NCBI RefSeq assembly: GCF_006228125.1
Contig: NZ_VDFY01000181.1
Coordinates: 1 to 46,399 of the forward strand
Origin: Micromonospora orduensis
GTDB lineage: Bacteria > Actinomycetota > Actinomycetes > Mycobacteriales > Micromonosporaceae
Length of the DNA: 46,399 nucleotides
Direction: 5' to 3'
Position 1 is the stretch's first letter. Each line of letters opens with the position of its first letter. Made by a program: the position numbers and the translations under genes. Shown one piece after another: positions 7,792 through 16,346 of this stretch. The notes beneath the pieces were generated by a model, which had not been told where the DNA came from, did no database searches, and saw only the letters and a list, made by a program, of their open reading frames with translations.

Positions 7792-8098
7792 GGAGGTACT
7801 CCTTGCAAGACGTACGGGAGGACTGGACGTCCGGGGGCTGTGTGCGGACCACACTGACTCGGCCCGCGAGGGTGTAACGCGGCATAAGCCGCCGGTGGAA
7901 CTGTACATGACCACGACATCAGGCTGGTCGTCGCGGTGTCCTGAGAGGCAACGGAGACCACCCGTCCGGCTATTCCACCCGGCGTTTTTTCCGATTCCCT
8001 GGCGCACCATCCGTCACACGAGTCATCATGTGTTGCAGCAACCACTCGGGTGGACGAGGTCGTAGGGGAAGACGCACCTCGCTCTCCGGGAGGTCACC
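7792..8098. other. Divergent intergenic region
   Basis: These 307 bases separate the minus-strand 109-aa gene and the plus-strand DUF3145 gene. They hold both promoters, but I cannot fix a convincing -35/-10 pair. A short palindrome, GCGGCATAAGCCGC (7879-7892), and a T-run near 7985 are the only visible structures. No gene is evident. Confidence 0.6.
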
Positions 8099-8590
8099 GT
8101 GCCAACGCGTGGCGTCGTATACGTCCACTCGACCCCGCTCGCCGTGTGCTCGCACGTCGAGTGGGCGATCGCGCGCGTCCTAGCCGCGCCGGTCAACCTG
8201 CAGTGGACGGCTCAACCCGTCGATACCGGCGCCCGCCGGGCCGAATGCGGGTGGACCGGTCGTCCGGGGACGGGCGCCGAGCTGGCTGCTGCCCTACGGC
8301 AGTGGCCCATGATCCGTTTCGAGGTCACCGAGGAGCCGAGCGCCGGCGCCGATGGTGAACGATTCATGTACGTGCCGGCCCGTGGTCTGTTCCGGGCCAC
8401 CGTCGGCGCGGCCGGTGACATCCAGCTCGGCGAGGACCGGCTGCGGGCCCTGATGGCCGGCTCCCGTGCCCCGGAGGCGTTGGCGCACGCTCTGGACAAG
8501 GCGCTCGGCACCGCGTGGGACACCGACCTGGAGCCCTACCGGTACGCCGGGGACGGTGCGCCGGTGACCTTGCTCACCAGGGTCGGCTGA
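8099..8590 (+). CDS. DUF3145 family protein
   Basis: A 163-residue soluble protein of the actinobacterial DUF3145 family. It shows the family opening PTRGVVYVHSTPLAVC, the HVEWAIARVL segment, and the core FEVTEEPSAGADGERFMYVP. Function is unknown in the family. The start is GTG at 8099, with GGGAGGT four bases upstream. It has its own transcription unit, with the GH3 gene 84 bases downstream on the same strand; that gene has a plausible promoter of its own. Confidence 0.9.
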   Translation: MPTRGVVYVHSTPLAVCSHVEWAIARVLAAPVNLQWTAQPVDTGARRAECGWTGRPGTGAELAAALRQWPMIRFEVTEEPSAGADGERFMYVPARGLFRATVGAAGDIQLGEDRLRALMAGSRAPEALAHALDKALGTAWDTDLEPYRYAGDGAPVTLLTRVG

Positions 8591-8674
8591 CCAGGCGGTC
8601 ACCCTGGTGCTCACCGGGCGGCGACCACGCCGACCGGTAAGGTCAAGTTGCCCCGATAAGGGGGAACTGGTGGG

Positions 8675-10411
8675 ATGGTCGGCGTGCCGATTCGCCCGCT
8701 ACGCGCCAGCGTCGCCGTCGCCGCCCTGACCGCCCTGCTCGTCTCCGGCTGCTCGGGGACGCCGAAGGGCCCCGAGCCGACGCCCGGCCCGACCGGCACG
8801 TCCGCCGGCCCCAGCGCCCCCGCCACGACGCCGCCCGCCGACCCCGCCGCCCGTGCCGCCGCTCTGGTCGCCACGCTCTCCGACGAGGACCTCGTCGGCC
8901 AGGTGCTGATGCCGTACGCGTACGGCGACTCGGCGACGAAGGTCTCACCCGGCTCGGCGGCCGGCAACCAGGCCCTCGCCGGTGTCGACACCCCCGCCCA
9001 GATGATCACCAAGTACCGGTTGGGTGGGCTGATCCTGGTCGGGTTCAGCGCGGACGACCCGACCAAGGGCAACCAGGAGACCACAAACGTCGACAACCCG
9101 AAGCAGGTGCACGAGCTGACCATGGGACTGCGCGCCGCCGCCGCCCGGCTCGCCACCGGCCCGGCGCCCTTCCTGGTCGGCACCGACCAGGAGTTCGGCG
9201 TGGTCACCCGCATCAGCGACGGCGTCACCGTGCTGCCCAGCGCCCTCGCGGCCGGCGCGGCAGGCGACCCGAAGCTCACCGAGGCCGCGTGGCGGGCCGC
9301 CGGCACCGAACTGGCCGCCATGGGGATCAACGTCGACTTCGCCCCGGTCGCCGACGTGCTGGCCACCCGCAGCACCGTGATCGGCTCCCGGTCGTACGGG
9401 GCGGACCCGAAGCGGGCCGCCGCGCAGGTCGGCGGCGCCGTCCGAGGCCTCCAGTCCGGTGGCGTCGCGGCCACCCTCAAGCACTTCCCGGGGCACGGCC
9501 ACAGCGCCGACGACTCGCACCAGGACCTGCCGGTGCTCACCCAGTCCGCGGCCACGCTGAAGAGCGGCGCCTGGCCGCCGTTCACCGCCGGCATCGACGC
9601 GGGAGCGATGGCCGTCATGTCCGGGCACCTGGACGCGCGGGCCATCGACCCGGGGACCCCGGCGACCTTCTCGCACAAGCTGCTCACCGACGTGCTGCGC
9701 GGCCAGCTCGGATTCCAGGGCGTGGTGATCACCGACGGGATGAACATGGCGCCGGCGAAGCGCTGGGCGCCCGGAGAGGCCGCCGTCCGCGCGTTGAACG
9801 CCGGCAACGACCTCATCCTGATGACCCCGAACGTCGGCCAGGCGTACGACGGGCTGCTCGCCGCGCTGCGCGGCGGGTCGCTGCCCCGGGCCCGGCTCGT
9901 CGAGGCGGTCACCCGGGTGCTCACCATGAAGTTCCGGCTCGGCGGGCTGCCGACCGCGCCGATGTCCACGCTCAACACCCCGGCGCACCGGTCGGCCGCG
10001 GAGGCGCTGGCCGCCGGCGCCGTCACCGTGCTGCGCGGCGCCTGCGGTGGCGCGGTACGCGGACCGGTGACCGTCACCTCGTCGGACGGCCGGGACGGCA
10101 CCCGGGCGGCCCTCACCTCCGCGCTGACCGCGGCCGGCGTGTCGGTCAAGCCCAGCGGCGGCACGGTGGTCCATTTGGTGGGCTATGGCGACGGTGACGG
10201 TGACCTGCGCGCCGACGCCGCCGTCACTGTCGCCATGGACACCCCGTACGTGCTGGCCAAGGCGAAGTCGCCGACACTGCTGGCCACGTACTCCTCCACC
10301 CGGGCGTCGATGACCGCACTGGCCGCGGTGCTGGCCGGCAAGGCCCGACCCGGCGGGCGCTCGCCGGTGGCGGTGCCCGGCCTGCCCGCCACCACGTGCG
10401 TCAGCGACTGA
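8675..10411 (+). CDS. GH3 family lipoprotein (NagZ-like beta-N-acetylhexosaminidase)
   Basis: A 578-residue exported glycoside hydrolase, probably releasing N-acetylglucosamine from peptidoglycan fragments outside the membrane. A lipobox (LVSGC, Cys26) follows a short signal peptide, then a Pro/Thr/Ala linker to about residue 60. The GH3 barrel carries KHFPGHG near residue 269, the Asp-Ser-His dyad in ADDSHQDLP that acts as general acid/base in NagZ enzymes, and the nucleophile Asp354 in VITDGMNM. A C-terminal domain of about 150 residues follows, as in two-domain members. A possible -10 (TAAGGT, 8638-8643) and the purine-rich AAGGGGGA precede the ATG. Confidence 0.9.
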   Translation: MVGVPIRPLRASVAVAALTALLVSGCSGTPKGPEPTPGPTGTSAGPSAPATTPPADPAARAAALVATLSDEDLVGQVLMPYAYGDSATKVSPGSAAGNQALAGVDTPAQMITKYRLGGLILVGFSADDPTKGNQETTNVDNPKQVHELTMGLRAAAARLATGPAPFLVGTDQEFGVVTRISDGVTVLPSALAAGAAGDPKLTEAAWRAAGTELAAMGINVDFAPVADVLATRSTVIGSRSYGADPKRAAAQVGGAVRGLQSGGVAATLKHFPGHGHSADDSHQDLPVLTQSAATLKSGAWPPFTAGIDAGAMAVMSGHLDARAIDPGTPATFSHKLLTDVLRGQLGFQGVVITDGMNMAPAKRWAPGEAAVRALNAGNDLILMTPNVGQAYDGLLAALRGGSLPRARLVEAVTRVLTMKFRLGGLPTAPMSTLNTPAHRSAAEALAAGAVTVLRGACGGAVRGPVTVTSSDGRDGTRAALTSALTAAGVSVKPSGGTVVHLVGYGDGDGDLRADAAVTVAMDTPYVLAKAKSPTLLATYSSTRASMTALAAVLAGKARPGGRSPVAVPGLPATTCVSD

Positions 10412-10420
10412 CCCGGGATC

Positions 10421-11086
10421 TCACTTCGGGGTCGCGAGGCCCCGCACCGCGAGCCGGTACGCCGGCAGCACGTCGCCCCGTTCGGTGACGAGGCCCTCGT
10501 TGACGGTGAAGACCAGGGTCTGCCCCGTCGACTGGACGGCCAGCGCCCAGGCTCGCGACGTCTCCCCGGTCAGCTCGCTGGTGGTCAGCCAGGTGGTCTC
10601 GGTGGCGTCGAAGGCGCCGGCCCGGACGTCGCGGAACTGCTGGCCGCTGACGGTGTCGTCGGTGCCTGCGGCGAACCCCTCCAGCACGGCGCGCGGCGCG
10701 AGCGCCGGCGAGTCCGCCGTCCAGATCCGCAGGAATCCGCCGCCGGCACGTCGCCCGTCCACCTCGCAGCGGGCGGTGGTGCCGCCCTGTCTGGTGAGCG
10801 CCTCACCGATCAGCTCGGCCAACTCGCCCTCGGGGACCTCGACCGCCTCCGCCGTCCACCCGTCGGCAAGCGGAAACGAGACCGGTATCGGGCAGGGCGA
10901 GCCGGTACCGCCGGCGGTGCCGCTGGACGGGGCCGGGGCCACCTCGTCGTACCAGGGCTCGCCGGTGGCCTGCGGGGCCGGCTGCCCGGTCGTCCGCCCG
11001 GCGGGAGCGCCGGACTCCTCGCCGCAGCCGGCCAGCAGGCAGAGGGTGAGGGCGCCCAGCGCGGCGGCGCGGGTACGAGTGTCCAT
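10421..11086 (-). CDS. Putative lipoprotein
   Basis: A 221-residue predicted lipoprotein: a signal peptide with lipobox LLAGC (Cys21), a Pro/Gly/Thr-rich spacer to about residue 62, then a globular domain with two cysteines (SPCPIP and ARCEVDGRR). The fold resembles LpqN/LpqT-like mycobacterial lipoproteins in size and layout, but I cannot assign a family. The stop lies nine bases from the convergent GH3 stop, with no clear hairpin between them. The start is ATG at 11086, with GGGGA about ten bases upstream. Confidence 0.75.
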   Translation of the reverse strand: MDTRTRAAALGALTLCLLAGCGEESGAPAGRTTGQPAPQATGEPWYDEVAPAPSSGTAGGTGSPCPIPVSFPLADGWTAEAVEVPEGELAELIGEALTRQGGTTARCEVDGRRAGGGFLRIWTADSPALAPRAVLEGFAAGTDDTVSGQQFRDVRAGAFDATETTWLTTSELTGETSRAWALAVQSTGQTLVFTVNEGLVTERGDVLPAYRLAVRGLATPK

Positions 11087-11225
11087 GGCGGCGAGTCCCC
11101 CGTGAGTCGATCTTCAGTCGGCCCATCAAAGCGGTACGGCACCGCGACGTCAATCGGGCTTGTGTCGCACCGCCGTCGGGGAAATCGGGTCGCCCCGCCC
11201 CGGCTCGGTCTGACAGCCTTCGCGG

Positions 11226-11444
11226 ATGGGCGTGGCAGAGGGATTCCGGTTCGTGCACCGGGCGGACGGCACGGTGGTGATAACCCATCACGGGCGGGTG
11301 GCCGGCACGCTGCGCGGCGCCCGGGCGGCGCAGTTCCTCGCCGAGGTCGACGACGACCCGCAGTTGGTGATGGCCCGCTGGACGGGCAACTACCGCCGGG
11401 GCAACGAGCGCGCCGCGCGGCAACACCCCCGCAACCGGGGGTGA
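11226..11444 (+). CDS. Small conserved hypothetical protein, 72 aa
   Basis: A small, basic, soluble protein with segments FRFVHRADGTVVITHHGR and VMARWTGNYRRGNERAAR. It has no signal peptide or membrane segment. The third-position GC bias and a tidy stop just before a terminator support it as real. I believe close relatives occur widely in actinomycetes, but no function is known to me. Divergent from the lipoprotein gene and convergent with fabF. Confidence 0.7.
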   Translation: MGVAEGFRFVHRADGTVVITHHGRVAGTLRGARAAQFLAEVDDDPQLVMARWTGNYRRGNERAARQHPRNRG

Positions 11445-11450
11445 GAACGC

Positions 11451-11487
11451 GCAGCGGGCCCCCTCCGGTGCAAAGGAGGCCCGCTGC
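11451..11487. terminator. Bidirectional hairpin terminator between the 72-aa gene and fabF
   Basis: The arms GCAGCGGGCC (11451-11460) and GGCCCGCTGC (11478-11487) form a 10-bp stem, with a second CTCC/GGAG pairing inside. It lies 7 bases after one stop and 10 before the other, so it probably ends both transcripts. Confidence 0.75.
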
Positions 11488-11496
11488 GGGGCAGGC

Positions 11497-12723
11497 TCAG
11501 GGACGCGTGAACACGAGCGCCACGTTGTGCCCGCCGAAGCCGAACGCGTTGTTCAGCGCGGCGGGGATCTCCATGTGCCGGGCCTTGTGCGCGGCCACCT
11601 CAAGGGTGAGGCCGGGCTCCGGGTCGTCCAGGTTGATCGTCGGGGGGACGACGCCGTCGCGGATGGCCAGGATGGTGGCGATCGACTCCAGCGCGCCAGC
11701 CGCACCGAGCAGGTGACCGGTCATCGACTTGGTGGCGGCGAGCACCGGGTGATCGCCGAGCGCCTTGTGCAGCGCGCCGATCTCCAGCATGTCACCGACC
11801 GGGGTCGAGGTGGCGTGCGCGTTGACGTGCACGATGTCCCGCTTGGCCACGTCCGCGTCCGCGATCGCCTTGGCGATGGCCCGGATGGCGCCCTCACCCT
11901 CGGCGTGCGGCTGCACGATGTCGTACGCGTCGGACGTGATGCCGGCGCCGGCCAGACGCGCGTACACCCGGGCGCCTCGGGCGGCGGCGTGGTCGGCCCG
12001 CTCCAGCACCACCACGCCCGCGCCCTCGCCGAGGACGAAGCCGTCGCGGCCGGTGTCCCACGGGCGGGAGGCGCGCTCCGGTTCGTCGTTGCGGGTCGAC
12101 ATGGCCCGCATCGAGCTGAACCCGGCGATCGGCAGCGGGTGGATGACCGCTTCGGTGCCGCCGGCCACCACCACGTCGGCGCGGCCGGCGCGGATGATGT
12201 CCAGACCGAGCGCGATCGCCTCGGCGCCTGTCGCGCAGGCGCTGGCCACCGTGTGTACGCCGGCCTTGGCGCCCAGCTCCAGCCCGACCCACGCGGCCGG
12301 GCCGTTCGGCATGAGCATCGGGATGGTGTGCGGGGAGACCCGCCGCGGCCCGGACGCCTCCAGGATGTCGTCCTGGGCGAGCAGGGTGGTGGCACCGCCG
12401 ATACCGGAGCCGACGCTTACCGCCAGGCGCTCGGAGTCGATGCCGGAGTCGGTCAGGCCGGCATCCGCCCAGGCCTGCTGGGCCGCGATGAGCGCGATCG
12501 CCTCGGAACGGTCGAGCCGGCGCAGTCGGACCCGGTCCAGCACCTCGGACGGCTCCACGGCCAGCTGGGCGGCGATCCGGACCGGCAGTTGCTCGGCCCA
12601 CTCCTGGGTGAGCGCACTCACCCCGGAGCGGCCGGCGAGCATGGCGTCCCAGGTCGACGCGACGTCCCCGCCAAGCGGGGTCGTCGCGCCGAGCCCGGTG
12701 ACGACGACGTCAGGACGACTCAT
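11497..12723 (-). CDS. fabF: Beta-ketoacyl-ACP synthase II
   Basis: A 408-residue elongating condensing enzyme of type II fatty-acid synthesis, joining malonyl-ACP to acyl-ACP. The Cys-His-His triad is complete: Cys163 in ASACATGAEA, His303 in NAHATSTPVGD and His337 in MTGHLLGAAGALE. The Gly-rich C-terminus NNAFGFGGHN is typical. The length is normal. The gene is last in fabD-fabH-acpP-fabF and starts two bases after the acpP stop, so it is almost certainly cotranscribed and controlled with the rest. Confidence 0.96.
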   Translation of the reverse strand: MSRPDVVVTGLGATTPLGGDVASTWDAMLAGRSGVSALTQEWAEQLPVRIAAQLAVEPSEVLDRVRLRRLDRSEAIALIAAQQAWADAGLTDSGIDSERLAVSVGSGIGGATTLLAQDDILEASGPRRVSPHTIPMLMPNGPAAWVGLELGAKAGVHTVASACATGAEAIALGLDIIRAGRADVVVAGGTEAVIHPLPIAGFSSMRAMSTRNDEPERASRPWDTGRDGFVLGEGAGVVVLERADHAAARGARVYARLAGAGITSDAYDIVQPHAEGEGAIRAIAKAIADADVAKRDIVHVNAHATSTPVGDMLEIGALHKALGDHPVLAATKSMTGHLLGAAGALESIATILAIRDGVVPPTINLDDPEPGLTLEVAAHKARHMEIPAALNNAFGFGGHNVALVFTRP

Positions 12724-12725
12724 GA

Positions 12726-12965
12726 TCAGGACTGCGCCTCGATGTAGCTGACGGCGTCCCCGACGGTCTTCAGGTTCTGCACCTCGTTGTCCGGGATCTT
12801 GACGCCGAACTTCTCCTCGGCGGCCACGACGACCTCGACCATGGACAGCGAGTCGACATCGAGGTCGTCGGTGAAGGACTTCCCCTCGGCCACGTCGTCC
12901 GGGTTCACCCCGGCAACCTCTTCGAGGATCTCGGCGAGGCCGCTGGTGATCTCGTCACGGGTCAT
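12726..12965 (-). CDS. acpP: Acyl carrier protein
   Basis: A 79-residue acidic four-helix carrier. The phosphopantetheine attachment serine is Ser39 in DLDVDSLSMVE. It shuttles growing acyl chains among the Fab enzymes. It lies between fabH (85-base gap) and fabF (two-base gap), the order known from Streptomyces. A GAAAGGAACC ribosome binding region precedes the ATG at 12965. Confidence 0.96.
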   Translation of the reverse strand: MTRDEITSGLAEILEEVAGVNPDDVAEGKSFTDDLDVDSLSMVEVVVAAEEKFGVKIPDNEVQNLKTVGDAVSYIEAQS

Positions 12966-13050
12966 TGCGGTTGGTTCCTTTCATCGGGGGTTGTCCGACG
13001 GTCGGCGTCGCCGGCCGCCACTCCTGGGCGCGTACGCGCCCGAGGGGATC

Positions 13051-13995
13051 TCAGGGACAGCGGACGACCTGACCGGCGTAGGTCAGACCGCCGCCGAAGC
13101 CGAACAGCAGCACCGGTGCGCCCGAGGGCACCTCCCGCCGCTCGACCAGCTTGGACAGGGCCAGCGGGACGCTCGCCGCCGAGGTGTTGCCCGACTCGAC
13201 GATGTCCTTGGCGATGATCGCGTCGGGGATGTTGAGCCGCTTGGCGATGCCGTCGATGATCCGGGAGTTGGCCTGGTGCGGCACGAACGCGGCAAGCTCC
13301 GACGGGGCGACCCCGGCGCGCTCGCACGCCTGCAGGGCCAGCGGCGCCAGCGCGGTGGTGGCCCAGCGGAACACCGCCTGCCCCTCCTGCTGGATGTACG
13401 GGCGCCAGCCCTCGATGCGGACCGCGTCGCTCTTCTCCGGCACCGAACCCCAGACCACCGGGCCGATGCCGGCCGGCTCGTCCTCGGCACTCGCGGTCAC
13501 CACTGCGGCGCCGGCGCCGTCGGCGAAGATGATGCAGGTGGAGCGGTCGGTCCAGTCGGTGAAGTCGGAGAGCTTCTCCGCGCCGATGACTATCGCGTTG
13601 CGCGACGCGCCGGCCCGGATGGCGTGGTCGACGATGCCCAGTGCGTACGCGAAGCCCGAGCAGGCGGTGTTGACGTCGAACGCGCCCGGCGCGGTGATGC
13701 CCAGCTTCGCGGCGACCCGGCAGGCCACGTTGGGGCTGCGGTCGATCGAGGAGCAGGTGGCGACCACGACCAGGTCGATGTCGGCGGGGCTCAGGCCGGA
13801 GTTGGCGAGCGCCTTGCCGGCGGCGGCGGTGGCCATGTCGGCGACCGTCTCGCTGTCGGCGATCCGCCGGCTGACGATGCCGACCCGGTCCCGGATCCAC
13901 TCGTCGTTGGTGTCGACGAGCTGGGCGATGTCGTCGTTGGTCACCACCCGCGAGGGCTGGTAGTGCCCCATCGAGACGATGCGACTGCCAGTCAT
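13051..13995 (-). CDS. fabH: Beta-ketoacyl-ACP synthase III
   Basis: A 314-residue initiating condensing enzyme that joins an acyl-CoA primer to malonyl-ACP; in actinomycetes branched primers are commonly used. The Cys-His-Asn triad is present: Cys112 in NTACSGFAYAL, His240 in VPHQANSRI and Asn270 in SGNTSAAS. The start is ATG at 13995, five bases after GGAGGT. It overlaps the fabD stop as ATGA, indicating translational coupling. The frame stays open far upstream inside fabD, but that part is a shadow. Confidence 0.96.
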   Translation of the reverse strand: MTGSRIVSMGHYQPSRVVTNDDIAQLVDTNDEWIRDRVGIVSRRIADSETVADMATAAAGKALANSGLSPADIDLVVVATCSSIDRSPNVACRVAAKLGITAPGAFDVNTACSGFAYALGIVDHAIRAGASRNAIVIGAEKLSDFTDWTDRSTCIIFADGAGAAVVTASAEDEPAGIGPVVWGSVPEKSDAVRIEGWRPYIQQEGQAVFRWATTALAPLALQACERAGVAPSELAAFVPHQANSRIIDGIAKRLNIPDAIIAKDIVESGNTSAASVPLALSKLVERREVPSGAPVLLFGFGGGLTYAGQVVRCP

Positions 13996-14948
13996 GAGAG
14001 ACCTCCGGTGGGGGCGGGCGGTTGGCCGGGCGTGCCGTGTCGGGCGATGAGGTCGCGGGCGGCGGGCAGGTCGTCCGGGGTGTTCAGGGTGACGATCTCC
14101 GGGGCGCCGTCGCCCTTCAGCTCGCGCTTGACCAGCCCGGCGAGCGTGCCCGCCGGGGGCAGCTCGATCACGCCGGTCACCCCGAGGTCGGCCAGCGCGC
14201 GCATGCACAGGTCCCACCGGACCGGGGCGGTGACCTGGCGGACCAGGCGCCGCACCATCTCCTGGCCGTCCTCGACGGCGGTGCCGTCGAGGTTGGACAG
14301 CAGGATCCGCTGCGGGTCGGCGGGCGTGATCCCGGCGGCGACAGCGGCCAGCGCGGTCTCGGCCGGCGCCATGTACGGGGTGTGGAACGCGCCGGCCACC
14401 TGGAGCCGGATGACCCGGGCCTTCGCCGGCGGTTCGGCGGCGAGCTTGTCCAGCCCGTCGACCGAGCCGGCGGCGACGATCTGGCCGGCCCCGTTGCGGT
14501 TGGCGGCGTGCAGTGCGTGCGCCGCGATGGCGGCGAGCACCTCCTCGGGGTCCCCACCGAGAACGGCCGCCATGCCGGTCGGCTCCAGCGCGCACGCCGC
14601 GGCCATCTCCCGGCCGCGTACGCCGGCGAGGGTGATCGCGGCGTCGGCGGTCAGGACTCCGGCCAGCGCCGCCGCGCCCAGCTCGCCGACGCTGTGGCCG
14701 GCGGTGAGCGTCACGTTCTGCAGCGGCAGGTGCTCGGCGGCGAGCAGCGCGGCGGCGACGAGCAGCGGCTGGGTGCGGGCGGTGTCCTTGATCTCGTCCG
14801 CGTCGGCGGTGGTGCCCAGGTGCGTCAGGTCGACCCCGGCCAGCGCGGACCACGAGCGCAGGCGCGCCTCGGTGCCGGTCAGGTCGAGCCAGGGGGTCAG
14901 GAAGCCGGGTTTCTGGGAACCCTGGCCAGGACTAAGTACGGCGAGCAC
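13992..14948 (-). CDS. fabD: Malonyl-CoA:ACP acyltransferase
   Basis: A 318-residue enzyme loading malonyl groups onto ACP. The nucleophile Ser86 lies in GHSVGELGAAA, the catalytic His189 in GAFHTPYM, and the oxyanion Gln in SPGQGSQ. The start is GTG at 14948, eight bases after GGGAGAG. It is the first gene of the fab operon; a promoter and inverted repeat overlapping the end of fasR lie upstream. Confidence 0.95.
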   Translation of the reverse strand: MLAVLSPGQGSQKPGFLTPWLDLTGTEARLRSWSALAGVDLTHLGTTADADEIKDTARTQPLLVAAALLAAEHLPLQNVTLTAGHSVGELGAAALAGVLTADAAITLAGVRGREMAAACALEPTGMAAVLGGDPEEVLAAIAAHALHAANRNGAGQIVAAGSVDGLDKLAAEPPAKARVIRLQVAGAFHTPYMAPAETALAAVAAGITPADPQRILLSNLDGTAVEDGQEMVRRLVRQVTAPVRWDLCMRALADLGVTGVIELPPAGTLAGLVKRELKGDGAPEIVTLNTPDDLPAARDLIARHGTPGQPPAPTGGLS

Positions 14949-15003
14949 GACTATGACTCTCCCGGATAAGCGCCGCCGACGCGGTGCCGGCCCCGACCAA
15001 ACC

Positions 15004-15034
15004 GCACTAGAACGCTTGGAGGTTTCCTACAAAG
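15004..15034 (-). promoter_or_regulatory. fabD promoter with probable FasR operator
   Basis: On the minus strand, TTGTAG (15032-15027), a 17-base spacer and TAGTGC (15009-15004) form a plausible promoter for fabD. The -35 box lies in an inverted repeat, TTTGTAGG-AAA-CCTCCAAG (6 of 8 arm positions pair), which also overlaps the fasR TAG stop codon. An activator site at the -35 suits the known role of FasR as activator of fabD-fabH-acpP-fabF in Streptomyces. The site assignment is inference. Confidence 0.6.
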
Positions 15035-16289
15035 ATCGTCGGTGATCATCATCGGTTTGGGCGGTTTTCCGGGTGGTCGGGGTCATTGTCTGAGTCGGGA
15101 CCGACGAGGTCACCGGGACCGGATCCAGCCGGCCGACGGTCAGGGCCACCTGGAGCGCGAACGCGTCCCGGGGCGACAGCGGCGAGAATCCCGTCACCTC
15201 GGCGATCCGGCGCAGCCGGTACCGCACCGTGTTCGGGTGCACGAACAGCGCCCGCGCGGCGCTCTCCAGCGTGCCACCGGCCGCCAGGAACGCGTCCAGG
15301 GTGCCCAGCAGTTCGCCTCCGGCGCGCACCAGCGTCGCGTACACGTCGTGCCGCAGCCGGCGGCGGGCCTCCGCGTCGCCGGCGAGGGCCCGCTCGGGCA
15401 GCAGGTCGGCTGCCGGCACCGGTCGGGGGGCCGTCGGCCACGCGGGCGCCGCCCGGAAGCCGGACAGCGCGGCCCGCGCCGACTCCGTCGCCTCGTCCAG
15501 GCTCGGTACGGCCGGACCGACCACCACCGGACCGTCCCCGAACGCCTCCAGCAGGTTGGCCGTCGCCGTCAACGGGTCCGCCGCACCGCCCAGCACGATC
15601 ACCAGCCGGTCGCCGTGCACCCCGCCGATCACCTCCACGCCGATCCGGCGGGCCTGGCGGTAGACCACGTGCAGCACGGCGGAGACCTCCCCGCCGGGGG
15701 AACGACCGACCGCCACGGCGACCGGTGGCGCGTCCGCCCAGCCCAGCGCGGCGGCCCGGCTGGCCAGCACGTCCGGCGAGTCGCCCCGCAGCAGCGCGTC
15801 GACCAGCAGGGCCTGCAACCGGGCGTCCCACGCGCCGCGCGACTCGGCGGCCCGCGCGTACACCCGGGCGGCGGCGAACGCGATCTCCCGGGAGAAGCGC
15901 AGCACCGCCTCGCGCAGTTGCTGCTCCTCGCCCTCGGCGGCCAGGTGCGACACCTGCTCCTCGACCACGTCGATGGTCACCTTGATCAACGCAACGGTCT
16001 GCTGGAGGGTGATCGACCGGGCCAGCGCCTGCGGGGCGGCGGCGAAGACCTCGTCGGAGACCTCCTGGGTGCTGTCCGCCGTGCCGCCGCCGTCCCGCAG
16101 CCACTGCACCAGCGACCGGGCGCCCGCCTGAGCCACAAGCATCACCCAGGACCGCTGGTCGGCCGGCAGGGCGCGGAACCAGGGCAGGGTGTCGTCCATC
16201 CGGGCCACGCTCGCGGTGGCGAGGGCCCCCGCCGCGCGCTCGATGCGGCGCAGCGTGGCCGTCAGCTCTCCACCGCCCGGCGTACCCAC
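15027..16289 (-). CDS. fasR: PucR-family regulator of fatty-acid synthesis
   Basis: A 420-residue DNA-binding regulator. The central part is a GGDEF-like/CdaR-type domain without catalytic motifs; the C-terminal PucR helix-turn-helix (VHPNTVRYRLRRIAEVTG) is at about residues 350-370, followed by a Thr/Gln-rich tail. Its position directly upstream of fabD in the same direction matches FasR of Streptomyces coelicolor, which activates the fab operon. The start is GTG at 16289; no ribosome binding site precedes it and a CAGGCT box ends six bases upstream, so a leaderless transcript is possible. Confidence 0.88.
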   Translation of the reverse strand: MGTPGGGELTATLRRIERAAGALATASVARMDDTLPWFRALPADQRSWVMLVAQAGARSLVQWLRDGGGTADSTQEVSDEVFAAAPQALARSITLQQTVALIKVTIDVVEEQVSHLAAEGEEQQLREAVLRFSREIAFAAARVYARAAESRGAWDARLQALLVDALLRGDSPDVLASRAAALGWADAPPVAVAVGRSPGGEVSAVLHVVYRQARRIGVEVIGGVHGDRLVIVLGGAADPLTATANLLEAFGDGPVVVGPAVPSLDEATESARAALSGFRAAPAWPTAPRPVPAADLLPERALAGDAEARRRLRHDVYATLVRAGGELLGTLDAFLAAGGTLESAARALFVHPNTVRYRLRRIAEVTGFSPLSPRDAFALQVALTVGRLDPVPVTSSVPTQTMTPTTRKTAQTDDDHRRSL

Positions 16290-16346
16290 GGGCCTAGCCT
16301 GACACGCGCTGACCTGGATCTTCCGGTCGGGCCGGGGTGGGCGCGG

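Noticed and set aside
7879..7892. GCGGCATAAGCCGC as an operator
   Set aside because: Only five-base arms, and it lies far from any recognisable promoter; too weak to list as a site.
13051..14853. A 600-codon fused frame covering fabH and most of fabD
   Set aside because: The fabH start at 13995 has GGAGGT and the upstream half is an out-of-frame shadow of fabD.
12787..15045. Plus-strand open frame through the fab operon
   Set aside because: It is antisense to acpP, fabH and fabD, has no family similarity or ribosome binding site, and is explained by GC-biased shadow coding.
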